A stretch of 64,000 bases of DNA from Apostichopus japonicus (GCF_037975245.1 NC_092565.1:17277999-17341998), one strand, 5' to 3'. Shown: positions 50,576 to 63,287, counted from the stretch's first letter. Made by a program: numbers and translations. The notes: generated by a model not told the origin, from the letters alone.

Positions 50576-51383
50576 GTGGAAGTTCATTCAAGTTTTGTTA
50601 GCAAATAAGTTGGTAGAAACATTGACTATTCATCAATAACAAATTCTTAGAAGGCTTATTCTTGCCGTTTCGGAAAATCTGTTAAATGTTTTTGTATAAC
50701 GGATGCGATAACTGAGCTTTATAGTTATAGGCTAGGCCGAATAGCGAAGGGCCTAGCATAACGTTAGGCATCACTGGCTAACGGTGGTCTTAGTCCGGAG
50801 CGATATTGATGAAATAAAATAATAGCCTAGGCCTATAGGCTTGGCCCATATATATATAATTTAAAAACTTAGGTTTTTGCTATTGCCTGTGCGGCTGTAG
50901 CCTGGGCTATTAATATTAATAGGCTACTTTTAACCGAATTGTTGATTAAGTTTAAGCCAACATTACTCATTAGCTTTGAAAACTTATGATACCCAACAAA
51001 GCTTAGGGCCTAACAGTAATGCTACAGTAGTTTTACTGTGTGAGAACCAGTATGAGTTGGACTGAACCTGTCCACACTACCAGTACCACAGTCTCTCAAT
51101 CATTTTGACACAACCATTTGCATTGATTATGCATCTAGACAAAATCATGTGTACAAAAAGAAGCAAGTAGGCAAGATCTTTCCTATATCTTGTACTGTAG
51201 CTGTACTCAGTACATGTTCAACTTCAAACATATAAAAATTGTGTAAATTCACTGTAGCTTTAACAACCGAAGTTAGTGCAAATGAAATTGGTGTGGGTTT
51301 ATAAGTAGGTTATTCAAACTTTTCCAAATTGGCAGGGTTTTCCTACTCGTATTCTCATAGTTCTGTACATCGTGAGACTAAAA

Positions 51384-54104
51384 ATGTTTGTTGGACTTTG
51401 CAACATTTGCAAGGTAACAACACGTTCAGTGAGTGAGTATGTGGCTCATGGACGGCGCCATAGAAATCAAGCCAATTCTCAATTTCAGTGCTGTTTTCAA
51501 GGATGCAAATACATATTTTCAACTTTTACAGCACTGAAAGTTCATATAACAAGGAAGCATCGTAACCAGAGACATGTAGAGCAGTCAAACAGATTTCATT
51601 CTGTTAATGTACCACTGAAGTGTGCTATTGCATACTGTAAGAAAGAATGCTCTGATTTGCATGCATTTTTAAGTCATCTCAAAAGTCACATGAATAATGG
51701 TCAGACAGTTGAATGCCCGTATGTTTCATGCAAGAGAAGGTACCACAAAAAGGCAACATTTTGTGTTCATTTGTCTCGTTGCCACAGAAATTGGTGTGCA
51801 AAACGTGTGAAAAATGCTCACAAAAGTTTCAGATTTGATGCTGTAATTTCAGAAACAGCAAATAATTATGATGTAGAAACTGGCAATGCTAATAAGCCCA
51901 CTACTGCAGAAGAAAGTTTGGATATGGAATTTGGGGAAACTGAACATGACAATGTCATAGAAGTTGAGAGTAATTCTGATCAGTCAATAGGGGAATTTTT
52001 GAAAAGTTTTGCATTATTTCTACTTAAGCTGCAAGGGAAACAATTAGTCCCAGAATCAACCGTACAAATTATTGTAGAGGAACTAAGAAACATACATGAC
52101 ATTTGCCTAGAATCTCTTAAAGTTAGGCTTACAGCAAAATTAAGGGCCGAAAACATTTGTAATGACCGTATTCATTCATTATTAGATGACCTTAACTTGG
52201 GAAATGAGTGGGATGTTGCTTTGGACAGTAAGAAGGGAGAACTGCGCTCAAAACATAGTAGAAAAGAGTACTTTAAGTCACTGAATTTTGTTTCCCCAGA
52301 AGCTGTTCCCCTTGGGAGGGATATTTCAGGAAAAATGCATTACTGTCATTATGTTCCCATCTTGCAGACAATTAAAGTTCTCATTGATAATGACTTGATT
52401 CCAATAAAATCAGACAGGAGAGCCAACAACATGCAGCTACCAGTGTTTACAGATATAACAGATGGGAAAATTTTCAAAGAAAATACACTTTTTGGAAGTG
52501 AGGAAAATGCATTGTCGGTTATTTTATTCCAAGATGCCTTTGAAGTAGTGAATCCACTTGGATCTGCCAAAAAGAAACATAAAATATTGGCTGTGTATTT
52601 CACTCTGGGAAACATTCCTCCTCAGTATAGGTCCCAGGTAGAGTCATTGCAACTTGCACTTCTTTGTAGAGAGGTTGATTTCAAGAAGTATGGACAAGAA
52701 AAAGTATTTAAAAGGCTATTAAGAGACTTGAAATTACTAGAAGAAACTGGTGTACAGGTCAAAGGTGGGCAAATTCGGAAAGGTTCATTGGCATGCATAC
52801 TAGGAGATAATTTAGGCTCACACACTATTGGCGGATTTGTTGAAAGCTTTTCATCTAAACATTATTGTAGGTATTGCTTACTGAGTTCAGCTGAATTTCA
52901 GTCAGGTGAGCCATATGCTCTGGGAAAGTGCAGAAGTCCCACCGAATATGACAGATGTGTAGAACATCTCCAACAGTCTGGTGAAGATAGCTTTGAGGGT
53001 ATTAAATTTAACTCCCTCTTCAATAATTTAAATTACTTCCATGTCTGTAATCCTGGCCTGCCACCTTGCTTGGGCCATGACCTTTTTGAAGGGGTAGTGG
53101 ATTATGATTTGAAACTCTATATCGATTACTGGGTTAATCAGAGACATTGGTTTACGTACCAAGACTTAAACAGAAAGTTAGAACTGTTTAAGTTCACTGG
53201 TAGTGACATCAATAACAAGCCTGCTCAGATAAATTCAAATAAAAGCAGACTTGGTGGAAATGCAGTTGAGAACTGGTGTTTGCTTAAACTTCTCCCAATT
53301 TTGGTGGGCCAGCAAATTTTGGATAAATCTGACAATGTTTGGAAACAATTTCTGCGTTTAAGAGAGATTGTTCAGCTTGTTTGTGCTCCTCAAATATCAT
53401 GGGATGAAATTGTTTATCTGAAGGTGTTAATAGAAGAGTACCATGAGGAAAGAAAACAAATCTTTCCTGATGTGAAGCTTAGACCAAAACATCACTTTCT
53501 TTGTCATTATCCAGAGTTGACAGTTAAGTTTGGCCCTTTAATCAGAGTGTGGACACTGAGGTTTGAAAGCAAACACTCTTACTTCAAACGGTGTGCTAGG
53601 AATTGCCATAACTTTGTTAATGTAACACATACGCTGTCAGAAAGACATCAGCAGCTGCAGGCATATAATAGTGCAGGGAGTATGTTTCCTGAAAAAAATT
53701 TCATTGAAAAAGGTGAGCAACTAAATCCTGAGGTTTTTAGTCCTGAAATTAGGGCTTCCCTGCAGTCAAAAGAGTTACAGGTTGATTCAGCCACAGTGAG
53801 TAACAAATTAAAGGTCTATGGTACTCAGTACAGTGCAGGTTTGTTTGTGGCATGCAAATGTACAGATTCAGTCTTGCAATTTGGCTGTATTCTGTTGACT
53901 CTTTTATGTAACAATGATGCATTTCTTGTTGTTAAACTGCATAATGCTACCCTTCTTGAGGAACTAGGTGTGTACTTGCTGCAACCATCAAATGATATAG
54001 ACTGTCTGAAGGTTTCAGAACTTTGTGACTATTATCCATTGTCAGCTTATCCAGTTCAAGGAAGACTCCTGCTTCCACTGAAGCATAATTGTTTCCACTC
54101 ATGA
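51384..54104 (+). CDS. CACTA-like DDE transposase with four C2H2 zinc fingers (906 aa)
   Basis: The single open frame starts at an ATG with A at -3; an upstream in-frame GTG was not used. Residues 6-135 hold four C2H2 fingers: CNIC..H-RRH, CCFQGC..HITRKH, CAIAYC..HLKSH and CPYVSC..HLSRCH, likely for binding element ends. The core resembles Tnp2/CACTA-type transposases of animals: FQDAFEVVNPLGSAKKKHK (acidic D384), YFTLGNIPPQYRS, LGDNLGSHTIGGF (D475), HYCRYC knuckle (about 493-498), GHDLFEGVVDYDL (D566), LRPKHHFLCHYPEL and RVWTLRFESKHSYFKR (E728). D384 or D475, D566 and E728 are candidate DDE residues; which acidic residues form the triad needs alignment. No frameshift or stop interrupts it. 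AATAAA follows at 54301, about 200 bp after the stop. It would cut and paste the surrounding 13.9-kb element. Confidence 0.85.
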   Translation: MFVGLCNICKVTTRSVSEYVAHGRRHRNQANSQFQCCFQGCKYIFSTFTALKVHITRKHRNQRHVEQSNRFHSVNVPLKCAIAYCKKECSDLHAFLSHLKSHMNNGQTVECPYVSCKRRYHKKATFCVHLSRCHRNWCAKRVKNAHKSFRFDAVISETANNYDVETGNANKPTTAEESLDMEFGETEHDNVIEVESNSDQSIGEFLKSFALFLLKLQGKQLVPESTVQIIVEELRNIHDICLESLKVRLTAKLRAENICNDRIHSLLDDLNLGNEWDVALDSKKGELRSKHSRKEYFKSLNFVSPEAVPLGRDISGKMHYCHYVPILQTIKVLIDNDLIPIKSDRRANNMQLPVFTDITDGKIFKENTLFGSEENALSVILFQDAFEVVNPLGSAKKKHKILAVYFTLGNIPPQYRSQVESLQLALLCREVDFKKYGQEKVFKRLLRDLKLLEETGVQVKGGQIRKGSLACILGDNLGSHTIGGFVESFSSKHYCRYCLLSSAEFQSGEPYALGKCRSPTEYDRCVEHLQQSGEDSFEGIKFNSLFNNLNYFHVCNPGLPPCLGHDLFEGVVDYDLKLYIDYWVNQRHWFTYQDLNRKLELFKFTGSDINNKPAQINSNKSRLGGNAVENWCLLKLLPILVGQQILDKSDNVWKQFLRLREIVQLVCAPQISWDEIVYLKVLIEEYHEERKQIFPDVKLRPKHHFLCHYPELTVKFGPLIRVWTLRFESKHSYFKRCARNCHNFVNVTHTLSERHQQLQAYNSAGSMFPEKNFIEKGEQLNPEVFSPEIRASLQSKELQVDSATVSNKLKVYGTQYSAGLFVACKCTDSVLQFGCILLTLLCNNDAFLVVKLHNATLLEELGVYLLQPSNDIDCLKVSELCDYYPLSAYPVQGRLLLPLKHNCFHS

Positions 54105-54300
54105 CTTTCTCAACAATGATGATGGTACTTGGCCATGTTATGGATGTATGTGCATGCATTTACCTTGCCTCATGTGTTCAATATGTCACATGTTTACACA
54201 GGGTCTAATACCGTACATTCAGCAACTATCGTTTTAAGTTGTGTATGTTTATTGCATGTAAGGCATATATGCAGTTTCCCCAACAATGCTTCAAACATCA

Positions 54301-54306
54301 AATAAA
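54301..54306 (+). terminator. Polyadenylation signal of the transposase gene
   Basis: AATAAA lies 197 bp after the transposase stop codon and before the SAM-domain gene, so the two genes appear to be separate transcripts. Confidence 0.5.
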
Positions 54307-54779
54307 CCTATCAAATATCAATGCTGGTGCTTCTCTGAGAAATTTTAGAGCATTTGGATGATTCACAACAGAAATGTTGCACCTAGCCTCAATTCAACAA
54401 TTTATTCATTTAGTTCTGTTTTCATGTGAGTGAACACTCACTCCTCACTTGGCCTATCATAGTCCACAAATTCAAATTTTGGGACTGCATTTGCTATTTA
54501 ATACATATTTATTCAGGCTTTATAATGTACTGAGTAGTTATCTTTCCTTGAACAAAGATCTACATTCTTGATAGTGCAGGAAAACAAAGTAATCTGAGCT
54601 AAAGTAAAGGAATAGTCAATGCAGTGGTCATTATTTATTGCTTGAGCCATTGTGTAAAAATAGTATAGTAGTATTTGTCAGTTTGAGGTGTCAACTCAAT
54701 AGTGACAGACGTTCACATTAACAAAATCAGTCAGCTATATGTTTCTTGCTGTTGGCAGAGTGGTTTGTGTTGATTCAAA

Positions 54780-57327
54780 ATGGAACTGTCAGATACATCT
54801 TCAGATGATACTGTCCTTCTTGGTCCAATTGAGAGTGCTGTGAGTGATGTCTTTCCACTACTGCCCACCTACAAGATTAAGGAGGTGCTAGAACTGCTCA
54901 TAAGAGCAGGAGTTGAAAGTGTTGCAGATTTAAAGTATGTTACAGAAGAGGATCTCCACAATTTGAAACCAATTCAGCGGAGAAAGCTTTTGAAAGCTTG
55001 GTCTACAAGGGTTGAAGGTACTGTATCGTCCAGACTCCAGTATTTTGTACATTACTTGTAGTAGGCCAATTTAGTGTGCACAGCACAGTACTTGCAGAGT
55101 GAGGAGGCAATATGTGACCTGGAAACTATCGTGTTTACCAAAAGGACAAAACAATTAGTACCAAAAGTCATTACAGTTCTGAAATCAAGAGTTTGTGACT
55201 AGATCATGCTTGAACAGCCTACATGTAATCTTGCAAGTTTATCTGCTTAGTTGAGGTAATCATTCATGGACAGTTGCTTAACAGAAACTTTGCAGTGTAA
55301 ATATGTACAAGACTCTAAACTTGTAATTAATAAACATTCCAGTGCTTTTATGTCCACACATTCTCATCCCTGTTTTCAGATAGACAGTGTTTTCGTTTTG
55401 CCAATGGCATACTGTACACTACTTGTATTCTGTATCGATTTCAATTGCAGTTGTTTAGAGAAATGAGGAAATGCAAGTTTGTTGGCTTGTAGCTAATGCT
55501 TTCATATCATTGTAAGACTGGTTATGTACATATGTGGCAACAAGAGGCTACACTAGTTCTTACATATTTCTTGGAAATTTAATGTTTTTATTCATTGAAA
55601 ACATTTCTGTTAGTTTTAGAGGTAGTCCTCGCCCCATTTCATGAAGAGTTACGCTCAGTCTTAGTTTGATTTATTGCTAACTTATGTTCTACATATCAAA
55701 CTTGACTGAGCATAACTCTTTGTGAAACAAGGCCCTGATGTTCAATTTTTCCTTTTTTTGCCAGATACTACCCCAAGTGAACTAAATCACCAACTGGAGT
55801 TGGGAATGGAAGATTTTCAACTAGTCGGATCAGTTGCTTCTTCAGAGTCATCCAGCTCAAGTCCAGGAACTCCTACCTCACTAAAGAAGCACTGGGTGGA
55901 AACTTTTACAGTCCAGTGGAACAAAATGCCTAAGAACTTAAGTGATTCATTAAAGAAATGTGCAAGGCCATCACCAAGAGACAGAAGGGAAATGATACGA
56001 ATAATATGTGATGACATCATGAAGAAAAATCGCAATCCGGGCCGTAAGAATCTTGCCATTATTTCAAAAACAATTGTTGATTCTTACCCAGCAAGCTTTA
56101 GAGATGACATAGGCGGTGAAGTTATTGGAGATGGCTTTGAATCTGTACTTAAGCAAATGGAAAACAGAATCAACAACCTGAGGCGGACTGAAACATATCT
56201 GCCAGGAACGTCTTCATTGACCAGCACATCAGATGATGAGTCTTCAGAACAGAAGCCTAAGCGAGCAAAAAAACGAGACTCTTATGGTTGTCAGAACTGG
56301 CAACCAAAAGGGTTGCCAGAGAGGGAAGACGAAACATCTCAAAAAAGGAGAACCCTTGAACTAAAGGAAATGTATGAAAATGAAGATAAGTGGGATGAAG
56401 ACATCATTCAGATGAACATGAAACTGTTGTATTTCACTATCCGCACAATGATCAATACAAACAGCATAACCCTCATAGGGATAATAGAAGAATACCCATT
56501 TCTCCTGGAAAGCATTGGTATGATGAGCCACTTTCATGAATTGGTTGGTATTGAACTGATGCCTACTCTTTCTAAATCTTTAGATACCAAAGGTCAGTCT
56601 GTTATGCACTATTTGAGGAAAGTTGCTACCAAAAAGCCAGCTTTAAAAGATGTTTTTGATGCCATAGAAGTTGCCAGAGCAGAAACAAACGATCTTACTC
56701 CTGAGATGCCTGGATTAATCTGGCTACTTACTTGCTACTTTGGGGAGAAAGTAGATACCCTGTTGTACCTATCAAAGGTGAGTATTTTTATAAAGTGAAC
56801 TGATATTTTTTTTTCTATTTCATTTATTTGCAAAGGTTGTCATGCTGGTAAATTACTTGGCAAATATTATAGCAAGATAAGGTTGAAGACTACAGTAAAA
56901 AGTGCAATTTCACCCTGGTAAAGTTGAACTAACCATAGATTAGTTGAAAGCCTAATTTTAAGCAAGGGATGGCAAAGTGGGGATTTTAAGTACAATTTCA
57001 GTGTCACATTGTTATAGTCTCTGTAGTGTTATGTTGATCAGCCTTTCAGGACACCTTACATAGAGTTGCAGATCAGCCCAATGACAACAACCTGACTATG
57101 CCACGGGTGCAGAATATGTTCTTAGATCATGCCAAAAGCAATGTGTGTACTCGAGGTGTAATGCCACATGTGTTCTTTTAAGTGTGTTTATACAGACTTG
57201 GTCAAAATGTGTGCTGTATATGGCACAATAATTAAACATTATTTAGTAATGAGTAGTCATGTAGACTGCCATCATGATGGCTACTGAAGTGAACTTTGAC
57301 CTACACTAAGGTGACAATTAACTGCTA

Positions 57328-57366
<39 letters not shown>

Positions 57367-60031
57367 CTGCCATATAATATCCTAACTAGGGCCCTGTTCC
57401 ATACAGAGTTTTTCTTTGTCTTGAGTGTGATTTAAAGTTAAACACAGACTATGAATCAAATCTAAGATTGTGGGTTACTCTTTGTAGAATGGGGCCCAGA
57501 TCAAATTGTTATCCAATTTCTGCCACCAGACAACTTTGTATAAGTTTCAGGTTTTAAAATACAAGTTGCACATATTTTACTTTCCCAGGAGACAAGCAGT
57601 GATCAGGAGGCTGTTTCTGGCTTGAACTCTCCATCACCCTGTATTGTTGTTTTGGGTAAGCTTCTTGAATGTACATTTTGGGTGTTTCTGTTTACAGAGC
57701 TTTGTTATTTTCATCAACAATATTTAAGCACATCAGATTTAAAGTATCCCTTGGATCCTGCTCAACATTTTGTTTGAATACTACTGATTGTTTTACCAAG
57801 CCTGTCTTTTCCTACCATTGATCCCTTGCTAGGCTCAGACTATAGTAGGAATTCCTGTTTCTTAATTCAAATGCAAAGTCTTCCTTTCCAAATTGTGCAA
57901 TAGAGGTATATACTTATCAAAAGTGTTCTAAATGTGACATGGGAACAAATGTACTAGCTTTCAGTGTGGTAGATGAGATACTGAGAAGCAGTTTGCCAAG
58001 ATTTAGTATAATGTGATATTTAGATGAAAGAGAAGATTCATTTATTGTAGTTACATCTTCTGGCTATGATGGGAAGTGGCTCTAAATATGCCACAAACCA
58101 TTGTCAAAATTTACGGATCAGTCTGGCGGCAGTAATTTAGACTCAGTTTGGTGTAATGGCATAAGCAATCATCCAACTCTTACTTGGAAGCATCAGCTAA
58201 ATCCTTCAAATCTCTCATTCAGGTTGGTTCAGAACGTTAATGTCCAGTAGTAAAGGTAAAAATGCAACAGAAACATTGTTTTGAGATTAAAAGAATGACG
58301 TGTACATATTTATGAATTAGTATAGAGGGTTTGTAGTCAGAATGGGGTAATTGCATTTGGCCTTTCAAGTTATGCATAAGGTTTGCATAGAATCCAAGAT
58401 GCAAGGCAATAGATAGATGACCAATGCTCTTGTTTGGTGTGATACCTATTCTTACAGAGGCAGGGCAGAGAATTTTTTTCTTCCAATGTGGGGGAGGGGT
58501 TGTCCACTGATTTAGGCTTTGCATCATTCAGTGAAAAATCAGTGGGTTCTGCTTGCAATTCACTTTTGATCTTGTCATTGCAGTTTCTAGGTTAAGTGTT
58601 TAATGGACATACCTTTTTTAAGGTCCCTAAAAAAGTTACTACTCTTGAGAATGTTACATGATAATCCTTCAGTAAAAGAGTGGAAACATATTCTTAGTCC
58701 GTAACAGCACTAAAAAAAGTCAATTTCGGAAAATAATGACAAAGTGAAACTTGGATTGACATTTTTATCTTTGTTTGAATATTGATATCACAGGAACCAA
58801 ACTGTTGGCCGGGCGGAAGTATATGATCGCAGTTGACAAGGTAGTTGTCAATCATCTTATTGCTGATTTTCAGAGTGCCCTTGCCTACCTCTTTGCCACA
58901 TACTATGTTTTAAACATTCAGTATCCTGCAGACAGCTGTGTGACATTGGAGTTCATCCAGAGGTAAGTGTTAATGGAATATGAATGAATATTTGTACAGC
59001 AGTGGTTATAGCTGGGATTGGAGTTGTAACTCATGGTAGTGTTTTCCTTGTATAGTGTGTTTTCTACCAACACTTGGGAAAGACTTGAACCAGTGTGAAA
59101 TTCAGTTGAGTAGTTACACAAGTAAGTCATAATTTGTCTGTCTAGAGAGAAGATCATGATCCCAACTTAGAATACCATTGAAGGTACTGTTACATGAAAT
59201 TTGGTCATAGTCTAACTTAACAATTATTTACCTCAGTTTAGATGAACTGCTGCAGTAGGTGTTTAGTGTTAAATAGTAACAGCATCATTAATTTGAAGAT
59301 CGTAGAATATTTATGCAGTGACATTATTTGTAGAGCCCTAGTCCCATCAACATTGGGATTAAACTTGCAACAAAATGCACAGTTGAAAAGGTCGATCCTG
59401 ATCGTTGCTCCAAGAAGATCAGTGTCCTATTTCCTTTCAACTACAATCCACCTGCATTTTGTCGATTTTGAAGTTGATTCTTGTGTTTCATCGGTGGACT
59501 TTGTTTAAAATTTACTGCTTGTAGAATTGTATAGATGGGACCCAGGCTTTAATCCTTCAAACTGTACATTCCAAATTGATTTCATGGACAGTCTTCTTGT
59601 GGAATTGACTGTTATAAACAACAACTGTTCTCAAAAAAAAAGTAATAAAAGAATTGTGAATAAGGAAATATGCTTCAAAATGTTTTGACCACAATCATTA
59701 TGACTTTCATAATTATAAATACAAACTAATATGAAAGCAGTGTGAGTAGCCATTTAATTTATACCTGAAACAGTGAAGTGAATAATTAATGTGCAACAAA
59801 TTTTCAGAAGTATCATGTTTTAAAGACATGGTTTTCTACTGGTCAAGTGTCAAGGTCAACGATGAAAATATTAATTCCCACCAAAAGTAACAAAAATCAA
59901 CTCATTTTTTTTTTGGCAGGTGCTTTGTTGGAATCAACCCACCCACATCAGGAAAAAGTAGGAAATCCTCAGCCATAAATCCCAAAGTGTTGTCTCTTTT
60001 GGGACATATCAAGGATGAGTCAACAAAGTAA
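54780..60031 (+). CDS. SAM-domain protein resembling SAMD3-like proteins (532 aa, five exons)
   Basis: Exons are 54780-55017, 55765-56777, 57589-57655, 58794-58962 and 59920-60031. The junction phases 1, 0, 1, 2 all match, GT-AG is present throughout, and there are 533 codons including the stop. The start ATG has a strong context (CAAAATGGA). Residues about 20-78 form a SAM-like helical domain: YKIKEVLELLIRAGVESV, then LKYVTEEDLHNLKPIQRRKLL. A Ser-rich linker follows (SSESSSSSPGTPTS), then a basic helical region (RPSPRDRREMIRIICDDI), KPKRAKKRDSYG as a possible nuclear signal, and a central helical domain (WDEDIIQMNMKLLYF to EKVDTLLYLSK). The C-terminal block LLAGRKYMIAVDKVVV, FQSALAYLFATYYVLNIQYP, LEFIQRCFVGINPP is typical of multi-copy fish and invertebrate proteins annotated SAMD3-like. 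It lies inside the transposon in the same orientation, 676 bp after the transposase. A role as second transposition factor or regulator is inferred; captured cargo is the alternative. Confidence 0.85.
55629..55737. mobile_element. Short MITE-like palindrome in intron 1 of the SAM-domain gene
   Basis: The two halves are imperfect inverted repeats: CATGAAGAGTTACGCTCAGT and ATCAAACTTGACTGAGCATA/ACTCTTTGTG, flanked by GCCCCATTTCA and its near-inverse GAAACAAGGCCC. It ends about 27 bp before the exon 2 acceptor. A related element lies at 57389-57497. Confidence 0.6.
57310..57365. repeat. (AT)n microsatellite
   Basis: An almost pure TA dinucleotide run of about 40 bp lies in intron 2 of the SAM-domain gene. 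Confidence 0.9.
57389..57497. mobile_element. 109-bp MITE-like element in intron 2 of the SAM-domain gene
   Basis: GGGCCCTGTTCCATACAGAG at the left is inverted relative to ACTCTTTGTAGAATGGGGCC at the right, with few mismatches. It has no coding capacity. It resembles the element at 55629-55737 in its end sequence, so two members of one small family sit in the same gene. Confidence 0.65.
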
Positions 60032-62300
60032 TAAAAACATCAAACAGTGTAGTATGGTGATCAGTGGACTTATTTCGAGTTTAGTTACTACAGGAACCAT
60101 TTAGAAACGTTTGTTTTTTGTTTTTATTCAACTCATTCAAAATCAAGTTAAGATGGTTACTTCTGGCTGGAACCTCAATGTCGCCTTTAGCCACTCTTAG
60201 TGTTTCCTTCATGTATATAGACATTCAGCCAATATGTAAGGAACGTTCAGGTGGATGATGTTTTTATGAACTACGATCAGTACTGAGTACACAGACATGA
60301 AATAATCTGCACACCAATCTCCATATTCTGTGCCTCTAAAGCAGAATGGTTTCAGATGAAATTTTGTTTTAGATAATTAAAGAGAACTGAAATCTATGCA
60401 TTTTCATGGGCTTTGCATCACATTTTCTACCTAAGGTGGACTTGAAGCAAGCAGGAGATGAGACTGTAGAGTTTGTTTATGGAATTCTATTCATTCATGT
60501 TGGCATGTTATTCAGACATATAAAGTATTGATTAATATGAAGTTCTTTTACTAACACTATACTGTTACACCTGCCTGCTAAAAGTTCACTTTTGATAGTA
60601 AATGTGACACCTTCTATGACCTTACATTTCAAATTGCCCAAAGAATTGACTGCAAATTTGTGCCCTCTATCCTCTTCCTAGAGTGCTATTCAATTGAAGA
60701 AAAATTTCATCCAGTGGATTTCCTGATCATAGCATGCATTAAGGCAGTAGCCACGAAAGGAAACTCTCTAATAAGTATAAATGTTTACAAGGACAATGGG
60801 TTCATTTTAATACCAGTGCTCATGCACATTGAACCATTCCTTAAATGGTGAAATGTTTGCCATTTTTCGTTTTCAGTGGTGAGTTTATACTATGTGATAT
60901 TATTTAAACTACTTCATTTAAAAAAAAGTGTGATTACAGTGTGTAGTGCCACAAAACTATACTAGCGTATGCTTGTCTATTACTGTGTGTAGTGTAGGGT
61001 CTATAGGAATTGCACTGCCTATGCATTAAGACCAAGTTTTCCCTTTCTACATCCCCTACCCCAGTGAAATACTCCATCAAATAATTATTAATGTACTTGT
61101 GAGAATATCCATTTCTGGCTGGAATTTATATTTTAGTCTTGGTATTCATAGACATCTGGTTTGGAATTGACAGGGCCTGAAGTTGATATTGGCATGCACC
61201 AATTTTTTCAACATTGAAAAAGAGGTTTACTGTTTCAGTTTTGGACTTTAAGTTACTTCCTTGTTGATTTACTAAGTTCTGTGTTTTTAGTTTCCATTTT
61301 GACATTTGCATTGCAAAAATGATTGCATGTTCATGATATCATGGCTCAGCTTTATATGAAAATGTTTGAAAGTTGTGTAATAATAATTAGAAAGTTTGAA
61401 GCTTATAACGTCAATTAACCCTTAAGCCTACCATGTAATAAGGTTTTGGCTAATGATTGTTTTCCATTTGAAATGCCCACTTTGGGATAGTTTCAGGGTG
61501 TTTGTCGTCCCAAACTGGGGTCTTCCACTTCATGGGTTGAAAAATAATGTTTGAAACTGATTTACAGAAGATGATCATATAGTTGTTCTTGAATAGTTGG
61601 TCATAAGCCACATGCCTTGACCAACTCTATGGAGAATTTTTAATACTGTGAGGAGGCTGACATAATATAGTATATGATTATAAATACATTACAAGGATAT
61701 TATTGTATGAAAAATCTTACTTTAGCTTAATATTCGGTGAAGAGCTTTTTGCAGTATATGCCATTTAGAAAGTTTATAATTGCAGTCAGTTTGTAAAATT
61801 AAGGGTCACATAGTTTGTGGTTTTTTTGGGCAACTTAATTGGCCCTAACCAAAGATAGCAACAAATGAAGTAGCTTTCAATGTATTGCTTTTGGTGTAAG
61901 GTGATCTTACCACAGCTTGAGAACAGTTGCAAAACCTGTATCTCTTATTGTTCCTATACAGACTTTTGTAACTGGTTTGTAATTGCCTTGGCCTGAAGTT
62001 TGTGATATCAGTCACCAGTCTTTTCTCAAATCTTGAAAAGTAGAATTATTGTTTCAGTGTTGAAGTTTAAGTTCTCTACTTGTTGTTTTATAATTGAGTT
62101 TTTGTGTTTCTAGTATCTACTTAAGAAGCTTTTAGTTTTAGTAAAGTGGTGAAAAGTGATAGGTTAAAAGCACCTTTGTATGTGCATGTTTTTGGGGAAG
62201 ACCTCACTCCAAGATGAATGAAGAAGTTGTGTAAATAAAGGGTGAAAATAAACATGAGCATTTCAACGTACTTCTACCGTATATTTTTGGCGTATTCCTT
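60032..62300. other. Non-coding stretch within the 13.9-kb element
   Basis: No further gene is supported between the SAM-domain gene and the right-end array. Two diverged direct repeats occur near 61160-61290 and 61970-62120, sharing GGCCTGAAGTT, TGTTTCAGT and TTTGTGTTT(C)TAGT in order. The many stop codons and lack of splice-flanked frames argue against an additional product. Confidence 0.5.
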
Positions 62301-62579
62301 AAGTATGTACTTTCTTTTTGTAGAAACCTTGCCGTAAACTAAGACAGATAAAACCCATCAATTTATTTTAATTGTCAATATCAAATTTTCACACTTATGT
62401 TTCTTTTTTATGGAATTGATACACCATTAGTAATTCACATAAAAAAATTGTTAAAGGACAGATTTGGTAGACAAACACGTTAAAAGCGTCTGTAAAAAAA
62501 ACATAAATTTGAATTTTATCAGAAGATTTAAGCAAATTGACTGAACGATTAACATCAAAATCCTGTAAAAAAGACAGAA

Positions 62580-63060
62580 TTTAGGAGTAAAACCGTCTGT
62601 AAAAAAACAGACAAAATTGTAATTTTATCAGACGATTTGGTAAATTAACATCGAAAACTTGTAAAAAGACAGAATTTAGAAGTAAAACCGTCTGTAAAAA
62701 AACAGACAAAAATTGTAATTTTATCAGACGATTTGGTAAATTAACATCGAAAACTTGTAAAAAGACAGAATTTAGAAGTAAAACCGTCTGTAAAAAAACA
62801 GACAAAAATTGTAATTTTATCAGACGATTTGGTAAATTAACATCGAAAACTTGTAAAAAGACAGAATTTAAAAGTAAAACCGTCTGTAAAAAAACAGACA
62901 AAAATTGTAATTTTATCAGACGATTTGGTAAATTAACATCGAAAACTTGTAAAAAGACAGAATTTAAAAGTAAAACCGTCTGTAAAAACACAGACAAAAA
63001 TTGTAATTTTATCAGACGATTTGGCAAATTAACATCGAAAACTTGTAAAAAGACAGAATT
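62580..63060. repeat. Right-end 96-bp subterminal array
   Basis: Five units of 95-96 bp (GTCTGT starts at 62595, 62690, 62786, 62882 and 62978). Each holds a hairpin (GTCTGT, A6-7, ACAGAC), then TTTTATCAGACGATTTGG, TTAACATCGAAAACTTGT and AAAAAGACAGAATTTA. A partial unit follows at 63084, and a less regular one precedes at about 62490. Because 96 is divisible by three, the minus strand stays open and gives a spurious 32-residue repeat. The position near the transposon end and the CTGTAAA content fit transposase-binding repeats. Confidence 0.85.
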
Positions 63061-63287
63061 TGGTAGTAAAACACAATTAAACTGTCTGTAAACAAACAGG
63101 AATAAATTGTAATTTTATCAGAAGAATTCAGTTAAATATACATGAGAACAATGCTAAATAAAACAGAATTTTTATGTTATTCTATTTAACAGATTATTCT
63201 TGTGAAAATTTTAACTGGAAAACTATGTAAAAAGAAAACATTATTTTCCAGTTAATTCCTTTTTACAGATTGTCTGTAAAAATAACA

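Noticed and set aside
62581..63027. Minus-strand frame with a 32-residue tandem peptide repeat
   Set aside because: The 96-bp DNA repeat is divisible by three and AT-rich; the frame has no start context or splice support and lies in the subterminal array of the transposon.
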